Assembly (NCBI GenBank): GCA_903839875.1
Contig: CAIMDZ010000008.1
Coordinates: 1-35,519 of the forward strand
Reading direction: 5' to 3'
Source of the DNA: an uncultured Bacteroidota bacterium
GTDB lineage: Bacteria; Bacteroidota; Bacteroidia; Chitinophagales; Chitinophagaceae
DNA: 35,519 nucleotides
The number at the start of each line of letters is the position of its first letter. Position 1 is the first letter of the stretch. The position numbers were made by a program, and so were the translations under genes. Under the pieces are notes generated by a model. It did no database searches. It was not told the DNA's origin and saw nothing but the letters and a program-made list of their open reading frames with translations. Shown one piece after another: positions 1 through 8,325 of the stretch.

Positions 1-2
1 CC

Positions 3-593
<591 letters not shown>

Positions 594-603
594 AATTGGG
601 CTG

Positions 604-611
604 CAAATATA
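604..611 (-). promoter_or_regulatory. Promoter -7 box of tRNA-Ala
   Basis: The minus strand reads TATATTTG, a perfect match to the Bacteroidota -7 consensus TAnnTTTG, 10 nt upstream of the tRNA 5' end. No convincing -33 TTG element is visible. Confidence 0.6.
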
Positions 612-631
612 ATTATTCAGGTTGAATAATT
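611..631. promoter_or_regulatory. Perfect inverted repeat abutting the tRNA promoter
   Basis: AATTATTCA, a 3-nt spacer, then TGAATAATT form a perfect 9-bp inverted repeat. It overlaps the upstream edge of the tRNA -7 box. Its role (protein-binding site or none) cannot be decided from sequence. Confidence 0.4.
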
Positions 632-681
632 GTTTATTCTTTTCCGGAATGCAGCCATACCAACGCTTCACACCAATTATT

Positions 682-689
682 TATCTTTG
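682..689 (+). promoter_or_regulatory. Promoter -7 box of the SBBP-repeat T9SS protein
   Basis: TATCTTTG matches TAnnTTTG and lies 34 nt ahead of the ATG at 724. This supports the signal-peptide start rather than longer in-frame starts further upstream. Confidence 0.5.
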
Positions 690-723
690 TAAGTGTGCTT
701 CGCCTGATTTTAGCCCGTTTTTT

Positions 724-2439
724 ATGAAAAAATCCTTTACCCCTGTACTACTCTTTCTTATCGCTTTGTTGCAGCCCGCATTGCTCCGGTCACAATGGCA
801 ATATGCCAGGGGTGGCGGCGGCTTCCTGCCTGATGCCGGCAATTCAGTAGCTATTGATTCCTATGGCTCGTTGTATGTGGGTGGCACATTCAACAGCGCC
901 AGTATTGTGTTTGGCAGCTTCACCCTCATGAATGACAGCCCTGGCACCAGCGATATCTTCCTTGTTAAGTATGACTCATCAGGTAATGTAATATGGGCGA
1001 GACGCGAGGGTGGAAAAGGCGATGATATGCTAAAAGGGATTAGTGCCGATAATAGCGGCAATGTGTTTATTACCGGTAATTTCTCAAGCCCTTCTGTAGC
1101 ATTTGATACGTTTGTTTATTACACTAATTATGGATGTTCAAGGTTCTATCTGGCAAAATACACAGGCACAACAGGGACACTCGGCTGGGTAAGAAGTTAT
1201 GATACCGCCTATAATTATCCCGGTTGCCCGGAAACCTATAGCAGCGCTATTGCTACTGACGCCAATGGCTTTACCCATATCTCGGTTTATTTTGTGGGTA
1301 CCATGGTTCTGGGGCATGATACGCTCAAAACCAGTTTGTATGACAGGTATGAATCGCTGGTGCTGAAGTATGACCAGGCAGGCAACCTGCTGAGGGAAAA
1401 ACAAATATATTCCGAGCCATATACATTTGTTGTTGTCGGCTCCATAGTGGCAGATGCCGATTGTAATATTTATGCTTCAGGCATTACTAATGGCCATAAC
1501 CTCTATGCTTACCCTATTTCAGCTATAGGCGCCGCTGCGACCTGCAGCCATTTTATATTAAAGTTAGATTCATCAGGCAAAGGCAGGTACATTAAAAAAT
1601 TATACGCTGATGATTGCAACAATTATATTACCTATCCTCTGGCGGTGGGCTCAATTAACCAGGTGTACCTTACAGGTTATTTTGGCAATGCGATTAATTC
1701 AAAAATTATTTTCGGCGGACAAACACTCAATAACTATTCGCCGGGCACATCTGATATTTTTCTGGCAAAGTATGATTCAGCCTGTAATTTTGTATGGGCA
1801 AAGCAGGCAGGCGGTAATGATCAGGATATTGCTACCTCTATTACGACATCGAAAAGCGGTACTGTATATATTGCAGGTTCCATAAACAGCGCCACAGCTT
1901 CATTCGGCACAAAAAGCATCACCAATCCTGCTGTAACATACTTATATTTTGCAGCTTACGACTCAACCGGTAATGCCCTGTATGCAAAAACAACTGATGG
2001 CTATAGTAATAATACAGCAAGTTCAATTGCTGCTGCAAATGGCAATACCATATATTTAACCGGCAGTTTTTATTCCGACAGTATTCAATTCGGAGTAAAC
2101 CACCTTTATAACCCAAATGCCGGCACTAATAATTTTTTTCTGGCAAAATACAGAGAAACCGGAGTTGAAGATATACCGGTCATTTCCACAGAAGGAAGTG
2201 TAAAGCTGTATCCAAACCCGGTTTCGGCGCCTGGTAATTTACAGGTTACCCTCCCTGCCGATGCCGGCATCGAGACTGCCGTACTTTTCAATAACCTTGG
2301 CAAGTGTGTTTACTCTGTACACAATGCGGGCAATAGCGATAAGCTGCAACTCAATTTACCGGAACTGCCCAAAGGATTTTACTATCTCCAGCTTCAGAGA
2401 TCTGCAGGCAGCTACTTTTTGCGTGTAATCATCAATTAA
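724..2439 (+). CDS. Secreted beta-propeller (SBBP-like repeat) protein with T9SS type A sorting domain
   Basis: The 571-aa product starts with a signal peptide (MKKSFTPVLLFLIALLQPAL, cleavage after about residue 24). The start at 724 is chosen because it opens this signal peptide and sits downstream of the -7 box. The body holds repeats of the form G.G.D....I..D..GN.Y..G.F with FLAKYD/FLVKYD blocks, characteristic of SBBP-type seven-bladed propellers of secreted Bacteroidota proteins. The last ~75 residues (KLYPNPVSAPGNL to FLRVIIN) are a type A C-terminal sorting domain, implying export by the T9SS and surface attachment or release. No catalytic motif is seen, so a binding or adhesion role is only a guess. 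It is transcribed alone. Confidence 0.85.
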   Translation: MKKSFTPVLLFLIALLQPALLRSQWQYARGGGGFLPDAGNSVAIDSYGSLYVGGTFNSASIVFGSFTLMNDSPGTSDIFLVKYDSSGNVIWARREGGKGDDMLKGISADNSGNVFITGNFSSPSVAFDTFVYYTNYGCSRFYLAKYTGTTGTLGWVRSYDTAYNYPGCPETYSSAIATDANGFTHISVYFVGTMVLGHDTLKTSLYDRYESLVLKYDQAGNLLREKQIYSEPYTFVVVGSIVADADCNIYASGITNGHNLYAYPISAIGAAATCSHFILKLDSSGKGRYIKKLYADDCNNYITYPLAVGSINQVYLTGYFGNAINSKIIFGGQTLNNYSPGTSDIFLAKYDSACNFVWAKQAGGNDQDIATSITTSKSGTVYIAGSINSATASFGTKSITNPAVTYLYFAAYDSTGNALYAKTTDGYSNNTASSIAAANGNTIYLTGSFYSDSIQFGVNHLYNPNAGTNNFFLAKYRETGVEDIPVISTEGSVKLYPNPVSAPGNLQVTLPADAGIETAVLFNNLGKCVYSVHNAGNSDKLQLNLPELPKGFYYLQLQRSAGSYFLRVIIN

Positions 2440-2536
2440 TAGTGTAATGGTGTTTGCCTATTTTCACATCATACCCTGTGGCATAAACCCGAGTTTGTTG
2501 GTGCAGCGTATTGTTTTTTTGTATAAAAGAACTTGT

Positions 2537-3121
2537 TTACGCCCCCTGCTTCCTTACATATTTCGTGAGTATCACTATCACCTGTCCTTCGATTTTACCT
2601 TCTATCTGTTCGGTATTGTTTTCTACCAGGCGTATGTTTTTAACTACAGTACCCATTTTGGCATTAAGGGTGGTGCCTTTTACGTCTAAGGATTTTGTGA
2701 GCACTACTGTATCGCCTGACTGGAGGACGTTGCCGTTGGCATCTTTATGAAGATCTACTGCACTGTCATTTTCGTGGTCGCCGGTGGCTTTTGCCCATGC
2801 CAGTTTTTCATCATCAAGGTATAGCATATCAAGACATTCCATGGCCCAGCTTTCATTCCTGAGGCGGTTGAGCATACGCCAGGCGGTCACCTGCACTCCC
2901 GGCACTTCGCTCCACATACTTGTGGAAAGACACTTCCAGTGGGTACTGTCAAGCTCTTCTCTTTTTTCGATCTGTGCCAGGCATTTGTCGCAGATCATGA
3001 TGCAATTATCTTCATTGGTGGCGGATTGCGGCGCTACTTCATATAATTTCAGCCCATTTTCCGATTGGCATAACTCACATTTATTTTCACTTCTTTTAAG
3101 CAGCGCATCTTCCAGTTTCAT
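2537..3121 (-). CDS. PhnA/YjdM-family zinc-ribbon protein
   Basis: The 194-aa protein has an N-terminal zinc-ribbon (C15, C18, C44, C47) followed by a central segment with conserved Trp residues. Its C-terminal domain runs from about LHKDANGNVLQSGDTVVLTK to EGQVIVILTKYVRK, which is the signature PhnA C-terminal SH3-like domain. The family is named after the E. coli phn region, but it is not needed for phosphonate breakdown and its biochemical role is poorly known. The length and domain order are those of the longer Bacteroidota versions. It is convergent with the SBBP gene, with about 100 nt between the two stops. A TACCTTCG -7 box lies 23 nt upstream. Confidence 0.85.
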   Translation of the reverse strand: MKLEDALLKRSENKCELCQSENGLKLYEVAPQSATNEDNCIMICDKCLAQIEKREELDSTHWKCLSTSMWSEVPGVQVTAWRMLNRLRNESWAMECLDMLYLDDEKLAWAKATGDHENDSAVDLHKDANGNVLQSGDTVVLTKSLDVKGTTLNAKMGTVVKNIRLVENNTEQIEGKIEGQVIVILTKYVRKQGA

Positions 3122-3144
3122 ATCTCTTATTTAAATCAAAGTCG

Positions 3145-3152
3145 CGAAGGTA
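3145..3152 (-). promoter_or_regulatory. Promoter -7 box of the PhnA-family gene
   Basis: The minus strand reads TACCTTCG, one mismatch from TAnnTTTG, 23 nt before the ATG. The same octamer serves the J-domain gene at 3402. Confidence 0.4.
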
Positions 3153-3213
3153 ATTGTTTTTGTCAGCAATATGGAGCATGCCGTGAAAGTGCAGCCTTGT
3201 AACATGCTGGCAA

Positions 3214-3318
3214 CTACCTGATTACCTGAACCTGTTTAACAACAACATATCCCTGAGCTTGAATGCTCAAAAGATATACACCGGCATTTAATTCCGGAAG
3301 GAGCACAAATGGCCCACA
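3214..3318 (-). pseudogene. Orphan T9SS type A sorting-domain fragment (gene remnant)
   Basis: The minus-strand frame 3318-3214 encodes about 34 residues ending LPELNAGVYLLSIQAQ...VKQVQVIR and a stop. This is the last strands of a T9SS sorting domain, with the classic LPEL..GVY motif and an IR terminus. A stop codon directly upstream (3319-3321) and lack of a start show that the rest of the gene is gone. It lies in the gap between two divergent genes, so it is probably debris of a deleted secreted-protein gene. Confidence 0.65.
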
Positions 3319-3366
3319 TTAATGTTTATTTAACTTATTGAAACACATGCCCTACGTTATTTACGT

Positions 3367-3374
3367 TACCTTCG
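3367..3374 (+). promoter_or_regulatory. Promoter -7 box of the J-domain/KTSC gene
   Basis: TACCTTCG lies 27 nt upstream of the ATG at 3402, one mismatch from TAnnTTTG. Confidence 0.4.
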
Positions 3375-3401
3375 CCGTCTTTTGGAAATTTTAAATCGTA
3401 T

Positions 3402-3848
3402 ATGAAAAAGATCATCGGTTACAGGAAGTTATTAGGGGTTAACGAAAACACAGGGCTGCAGGAGCTGAAAACTACCTACAGAAACCTGATGAAAGACTGG
3501 CATCCCGATAAATTTGTTGATAGCGATGAACTCAGATCAGAGGCGGAAGCAAAGAGCAAGCACATAATTGAGGCCTATCATTTTTTAGTAAGCATTGCTC
3601 CCGAAACCCGCAACATTACCATGGCGGAATATACCTTAACCACCACCACTTCAGGTATCGCCGATTTTGACTATAGAAATGAGAAGCTTCAAATTACTTT
3701 TTCAGACGGCACCAGTTATGAATACTTTGGCGTACCCAGGGCCATCTATGTAAAACTGGTCAATGCTCCTGCACCGGGAAGATTTGGCCGCAGGCATATT
3801 TTTAATTCATTTCCTTACAGGGCATGCAAGGTGATGGAAGCCGCCTGA
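3402..3848 (+). CDS. J-domain protein with C-terminal KTSC domain
   Basis: In this 148-aa protein, residues ~5-70 form a DnaJ-like J domain. It has the essential HPD tripeptide in MKDWHPDKF, followed by an AYHFL helix, so it should stimulate an Hsp70 (DnaK) ATPase. Residues ~80-145 (ADFDYRNEKLQITFSDGTSYEYFGVP ... RHIFNSFPYR, given here only by its ends) match the KTSC domain, a small fold often found alone in bacteria. There is no Gly/Phe-rich linker or zinc domain, so this is a class III J-protein. The client recognised through KTSC is unknown. It is a cytoplasmic, single gene. Confidence 0.8.
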   Translation: MKKIIGYRKLLGVNENTGLQELKTTYRNLMKDWHPDKFVDSDELRSEAEAKSKHIIEAYHFLVSIAPETRNITMAEYTLTTTTSGIADFDYRNEKLQITFSDGTSYEYFGVPRAIYVKLVNAPAPGRFGRRHIFNSFPYRACKVMEAA

Positions 3849-3901
3849 GTATAATCCTCACTGTATATAAAATTTTCAGAATACATAAATCATTGCCCCT
3901 T

Positions 3902-3982
3902 ATGGCTGCAATGAAAGAAGAGTTAACAACCAAACCAATGCCTATTGAGAATATAGTAACCCTCATAGATGTTTACAAATAA
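3902..3982 (+). CDS. Possible 26-aa small ORF ending at a terminator
   Basis: ATG to TAA encodes MAAMKEELTTKP...VTLIDVYK. The stop codon lies directly at the foot of an intrinsic terminator. There is no recognisable family and no clear ribosome-binding site. It is mentioned because a transcript clearly ends here and no other frame accounts for the 410-bp gap. Confidence 0.2.
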   Translation: MAAMKEELTTKPMPIENIVTLIDVYK

Positions 3983-3983
3983 C

Positions 3984-4009
3984 AAGGGGAGCAAATCGCT
4001 CCCTTTTTT
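3984..4009 (+). terminator. Intrinsic terminator
   Basis: A GGGAGC/GCTCCC stem, extended by A-T and G.U pairs, has loop AAATC and is followed by a run of T. It ends transcription from the J-domain gene and/or the small ORF before it. Confidence 0.75.
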
Positions 4010-4049
4010 ATTAAAGCTTATATTCGTAAGTTTATGAAAATACACAAAC

Positions 4050-4226
4050 ATGAACACAAGAATAGTATATAATTTTCTTTGGCTTTTGGGATTTGGTATG
4101 ATTATTTTTGGTGCAATTTATAGATACTATTATAAAGACACAAATGGCCTGATTATTATTGTTGGTTTGGCACTGACTGCTATTGCCACCATGGTTAGGC
4201 TCAAATTCCTTAAAAAATCAAACTGA
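4050..4226 (+). CDS. Small two-helix membrane protein (58 aa)
   Basis: ATG at 4050 opens a 58-aa frame with two hydrophobic helices (about residues 6-23 and 35-50) separated by the polar turn RYYYKDTNG. It ends in a basic tail (RLKFLKKSN), which suggests a hairpin inner-membrane protein with a cytoplasmic C-terminus. It lies between the terminator at 3984-4009 and the next membrane protein, starting 33 nt later, so the two may be co-transcribed. No family was recognised. Confidence 0.5.
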   Translation: MNTRIVYNFLWLLGFGMIIFGAIYRYYYKDTNGLIIIVGLALTAIATMVRLKFLKKSN

Positions 4227-4258
4227 TACACTAACCTAATTTCATAAAAAAACAATTT

Positions 4259-4708
4259 ATGGCAGAACAGAATTATTCAAATCACAGGCGGTATGTTCCA
4301 GGATTCCATTTCTTTACCTCATTGCTGGCAATTATAGTTTTTGTATTGGCGGGATACAAAATCTTCCAGGTAGTAAGCACCGGCCAATGGGTCTTCTCCG
4401 ATTTAATATACACCGGTATAGTTCCCTTCATCATTGCCATTATTCTGCTAATGCTTTTTTGGTATTCCAGGCAGTTTACTACGAAGGTGCAGGACAGAGC
4501 CATTCGGGCCGAAGAAAACCTAAGGCATTTTATACTTACCGGCAAACCCCTGGATCACAGGCTGACTATGAGCCAGATTGTAGCTCTTCGTTTTGCCCAT
4601 GACGATGAATATCTGCCGCTCATTCAACGGGCCATTAATGAAAATCTGTCGGGTGAGGATATTAAGAAAGCCATTAAAACCTGGAGGGCTGACCATCACC
4701 GGGCTTGA
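4259..4708 (+). CDS. DUF6526-like membrane protein
   Basis: The 149-aa protein begins AEQNYSNHRRYVPGFHF, a start typical of the DUF6526 family. Two transmembrane helices follow (about residues 19-38 and 50-69). The soluble helical tail contains ENLRHFILTGKPLDHRL and RFAHDDEYLPL, both conserved in the family as I remember it. The function is unknown. The membrane topology suggests a cytoplasmic C-terminal domain. It may be co-transcribed with the 58-aa membrane protein upstream. Confidence 0.75.
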   Translation: MAEQNYSNHRRYVPGFHFFTSLLAIIVFVLAGYKIFQVVSTGQWVFSDLIYTGIVPFIIAIILLMLFWYSRQFTTKVQDRAIRAEENLRHFILTGKPLDHRLTMSQIVALRFAHDDEYLPLIQRAINENLSGEDIKKAIKTWRADHHRA

Positions 4709-4896
4709 TAATACTGATTATCCGGCTGCTGCAAAAGAACAACTTTATACGAGGTATAGATCAAAGCAAAAAAGTTTCACGCAAAGGCGCAATAAAATTA
4801 TTTGATATTAATCATTTTGCGACGTTTTTAAGCTCGCAAAGTCCATAATGATAAATGCACTCATTTACCCCGTTTAAAGTATTAGTCTCCACATCA

Positions 4897-7800
4897 ATGA
4901 ACATATTTTACCGGAAAGTTTGTACGATTTTCTTTTTCGCCCTTATGGGCTCTGACTGTTATTTATTCGCACAACAGGATCCTCCCCTGTTTAACTGCCT
5001 GAAATGGCGCAATATAGGCCCATTCCGCGGTGGCAGAACCGTAGGCGCCAGTGGCGACCGTTTGCACCCCAACGTATTTTACATGGGTGTAAATAACGGC
5101 GGTGTATGGAAAACAACGGACGCGGGCAGAACATGGGTACCCATTTTTGATGACCAGCCTACCGGCTCTATAGGTGATGTTGCAGTGGCTCCTTCCAATC
5201 CCAATACAGTATATGTTGGTAGTGGAGAAGGCATTCAAAGGCCGGACCTCTCAGTAGGAGATGGTATGTATAAATCGGTGGATGGTGGCAAAACATGGGC
5301 GCATCTGGGATTGAGGGAAGGGTTGCAAATAGGCGGACTCTCAATAGATCCCAAAAATGAGAACAGGGTGTTTACGGCAGTGCTTGGACATCCTTACGGG
5401 CCTGACAAAGAAAGAGGCGTGTACCGCACCACCGATGGCGGTAAAAACTGGAAACAGGTTTTGTACATAGATGAAAACACGGGCGCCATACAGGTAACCA
5501 TTGACCCCGCTGACCCGAAAATAGTGTTTGCAGATATGTTTGCTTCAAGACTTGCGCCATGGGAAAACGGCGAGTGGTCGGGGCCCGGTAGCGGGTTGTA
5601 TAAATCAACTGATGGTGGCAATACATGGAAGCAGTTGAAGAACGGATTGCCTTCTATTGACAGCGGGTTGGGAAGAATAGGATTTTGTGTCGCCCCCTCA
5701 AATCATCGGCGGATGTATGCAGTAGTAAGCGCCAACGAAAGAAACGGAGGCCTGTATCGTAGCAACGACGCAGGAGAATCGTGGGAAAAAATGAGCAGCG
5801 ACATGAGGCTGTGGGATAGAGGCGATGATTTTGCAGAAGTTAAGGTGGACCCAAAAAACCCGGATATTGTTTATGATGCAAATGTCGTGGTTTGGAAATC
5901 AACCGACGGTGGCAAAACATGGACGGGCTGGAAGGGCGCACCGGGCGGAGACGACTACCACCGCCTGTGGATAAACCCTGATAACACTGATGTTATTCTC
6001 CTTGCCAGCGACCAGGGTGCTGGAGTTACATTGAATGGTGGCAAAACTTGGAGCTCGTGGTACAACCAGCCCACCGCGCAGCTCTACCATGTAAGCGCCG
6101 ACAATGCATTCCCCTACAATGTATACAGCGGCCAGCAGGAGAGCGGATCGGTTGGCATTGCATCTCGCGGCAATGACGGCGCCATCACCTTCCGCGACTG
6201 GCACCCGGTGAATGCCGAAGAATATGGTTATGTGGTGGCCGACCCGCTGGACCCCAACATTATTTATGGCGGCAAAATATCCCGGTATGATAAGCGCACA
6301 GGACAAAGCCAGAATATATCGCCTGACCTCACCGGCAAGTATCGTTTTATCCGTACTGCCCCCATATTGTTTTCACCAGTTGATAAAAAGACGCTTTTCT
6401 ACGCAGGCAATGTAATATTCACCACCCGCGATGGCGGCCACTCATGGAAGATCATCAGTCCCGACCTGACGCGCAAAACCTATGATGTGGCACCATGCGT
6501 TGGCGTTTACGCCAAAGATGAAATGAAGACCATGCCGCAGCGTGGCGTTGTATACACCATCGCACCATCACCATTAGACGCCAACATTTTATGGGCAGGC
6601 ACAGACGATGGCCTGATCCACGTCACAAATGACGGCGGCAAAAACTGGAAAAATGTGACACCACCCGGACTAACCTCATGGAGCAAAGTATCGCTGATGG
6701 ACGCCAGCCATACCGATAAACAAACCGCCTATGCCGCAGTAAACAGAATACGGCTGGATGACCCGCACCCCCACATATACCGCACCAAAGACGGCGGAAA
6801 AACATGGAAGGAAATAGTAAACGGCCTGCCCAATGACCCCATTAATGTAGTGAAGGAAGACCCGCAATGTAAAGGCCTGCTATACGCTGGTTCAGAGCGC
6901 GCAGTATATGTATCATTCGATGATGGCGACCACTGGCAGTCGCTGCGGATGAATATGCCCGCCACATCCATCCGAGATCTTTGTATCAAGGACAATGATA
7001 TTGTGGTGGCCACCCACGGCCGTTCGTTCTGGATAATGGATGATATTACATCGCTCCGCGAGATCGCAAAAAATAAAACCACATCACCCGTTATTCTCTA
7101 CAAACCCGCTGATGCTTATCGAGTGCGCTGGAACATGAATACTGATACTCCATTGCCACCCGATGAACCTGTTGGTGAAAACCCACCGGATGGTGCGATT
7201 ATTGATTATTATTTAAAGGACACAGCTGATGAGGTCACAATAAACATATATGATACATCGGGGAAACTGGTCATAGGTTACGTCTCAGATGACACATTGT
7301 ATAAAGTACCCAAAGTAAATATTCCGGACTACTGGATTCGCCCACAGCAACAGCTTTCAACTAAGCCTGGTGCGCACCGCTTTCTGTGGGATATGCACTA
7401 CGAACCACTCAATACGCCTGTTTCCTTTTCGATGAGTGCTATATATAAAGATACACCGCCAGCTTATACATCACCGTGGGTAATGCCGGGTACATACACG
7501 GTGATGCTGACAATCGGTAAAAGGGATACTTCCCAGGCCTTAAAGTCTAGTACAACCGGTTACTTTCCCTATATATCAGTGCTTCACCTGAACGCGCCAT
7601 TAAAGATCACCATGGACCCGCGCGTAAAAACCAGCCACCATGATCTGCAGTTGCAGCATGATCTTTCGTATCAGTGTTATAAGGATCTGGAAGAGATCAA
7701 CGAAGCAACACAACAGGTGAACAAGGCATTGCTTAACCTGAGCCGCGACTGGCTGCCCGAATCTGTATCCAACCACGATACCCTTGTGGTAATTGCAAAG

Positions 7801-7998
7801 AGCTTTCTTTCCGGCAAGGAGAGTTTCCCGGCAGTGGCAGGCGCACTCTCATCGGTAATGGGTAACCTCCAGGCCGGCGACTTAACACCCACATCCCAAT
7901 GCATCACCGCCGTTGCATACGCTCATAAACACCTGAAACAACTATTAAAAAAATGGGAGTCACTGGAAAAATTCTACCGCACTATTTATAAGCGCTAG
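4897..7998 (+). CDS. Exported Asp-box/VPS10-like beta-propeller protein (glycosyl-hydrolase-like)
   Basis: The ATG at 4897 is chosen over the one at 4855 because it opens a signal peptide (MNIFYRKVCTIFFFALMG..., cleavage near FAQQ), giving 1033 aa. The protein carries about eleven Asp-box/BNR motifs (S/T-x-D-x-G-x-T-W, for example TTDAGRTW, SVDGGKTW, STDGGNTW, TRDGGHSW, TKDGGKTW). They are spread over residues ~45-720 and imply one large or two stacked propellers of the sortilin/VPS10-like type. Such proteins are usually annotated as glycosyl hydrolases, but no catalytic residues can be assigned here. Residues ~730-1033 form a beta-rich then helical tail. No T9SS sorting domain is present, so it is probably periplasmic or outer-membrane associated. 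It appears monocistronic. Confidence 0.8.
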   Translation: MNIFYRKVCTIFFFALMGSDCYLFAQQDPPLFNCLKWRNIGPFRGGRTVGASGDRLHPNVFYMGVNNGGVWKTTDAGRTWVPIFDDQPTGSIGDVAVAPSNPNTVYVGSGEGIQRPDLSVGDGMYKSVDGGKTWAHLGLREGLQIGGLSIDPKNENRVFTAVLGHPYGPDKERGVYRTTDGGKNWKQVLYIDENTGAIQVTIDPADPKIVFADMFASRLAPWENGEWSGPGSGLYKSTDGGNTWKQLKNGLPSIDSGLGRIGFCVAPSNHRRMYAVVSANERNGGLYRSNDAGESWEKMSSDMRLWDRGDDFAEVKVDPKNPDIVYDANVVVWKSTDGGKTWTGWKGAPGGDDYHRLWINPDNTDVILLASDQGAGVTLNGGKTWSSWYNQPTAQLYHVSADNAFPYNVYSGQQESGSVGIASRGNDGAITFRDWHPVNAEEYGYVVADPLDPNIIYGGKISRYDKRTGQSQNISPDLTGKYRFIRTAPILFSPVDKKTLFYAGNVIFTTRDGGHSWKIISPDLTRKTYDVAPCVGVYAKDEMKTMPQRGVVYTIAPSPLDANILWAGTDDGLIHVTNDGGKNWKNVTPPGLTSWSKVSLMDASHTDKQTAYAAVNRIRLDDPHPHIYRTKDGGKTWKEIVNGLPNDPINVVKEDPQCKGLLYAGSERAVYVSFDDGDHWQSLRMNMPATSIRDLCIKDNDIVVATHGRSFWIMDDITSLREIAKNKTTSPVILYKPADAYRVRWNMNTDTPLPPDEPVGENPPDGAIIDYYLKDTADEVTINIYDTSGKLVIGYVSDDTLYKVPKVNIPDYWIRPQQQLSTKPGAHRFLWDMHYEPLNTPVSFSMSAIYKDTPPAYTSPWVMPGTYTVMLTIGKRDTSQALKSSTTGYFPYISVLHLNAPLKITMDPRVKTSHHDLQLQHDLSYQCYKDLEEINEATQQVNKALLNLSRDWLPESVSNHDTLVVIAKSFLSGKESFPAVAGALSSVMGNLQAGDLTPTSQCITAVAYAHKHLKQLLKKWESLEKFYRTIYKR

Positions 7999-8325
7999 CT
8001 GCACTTCAATCCCACACTTCAAAGGGTGATGCATGACATTACACGCGCTTGTTCTCCTACTCGTATTTGTTATGGTGACGAAGGAACCATCCTGACTTGC
8101 GCTTGCTCACGTTTGCAGTGCCGGGGAGAAAAAATAAAACTGATGCCCGGCATCATCGCTGATTTTATTCCTCAACCATACAAATATGAGCAGGTGCGAG
8201 TCAAGGATAGCTGTGCCCGGTTTTTTGTAAACCCGTACCTTCAGCATGACAAAAACGAGATCGCATCTGTTATTTTACTAAATTGCCATAAATAAAATTA
8301 TTTGTCTGCCAAAAATCTCCGGAAA
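7999..8325. other. Intergenic region without a supported gene
   Basis: This stretch of about 330 bp holds only a short GATGC/GCATC hairpin near 8140-8153 and the presumed promoter of the Omp28-like gene. An open frame of 89 codons exists on the plus strand, but it has no signal, domain or composition that supports it. Confidence 0.4.

Noticed and set aside
8026-8295. 89-codon plus-strand open frame
   Set aside because: No signal, domain, promoter or compositional support; Cys/His pattern is irregular.
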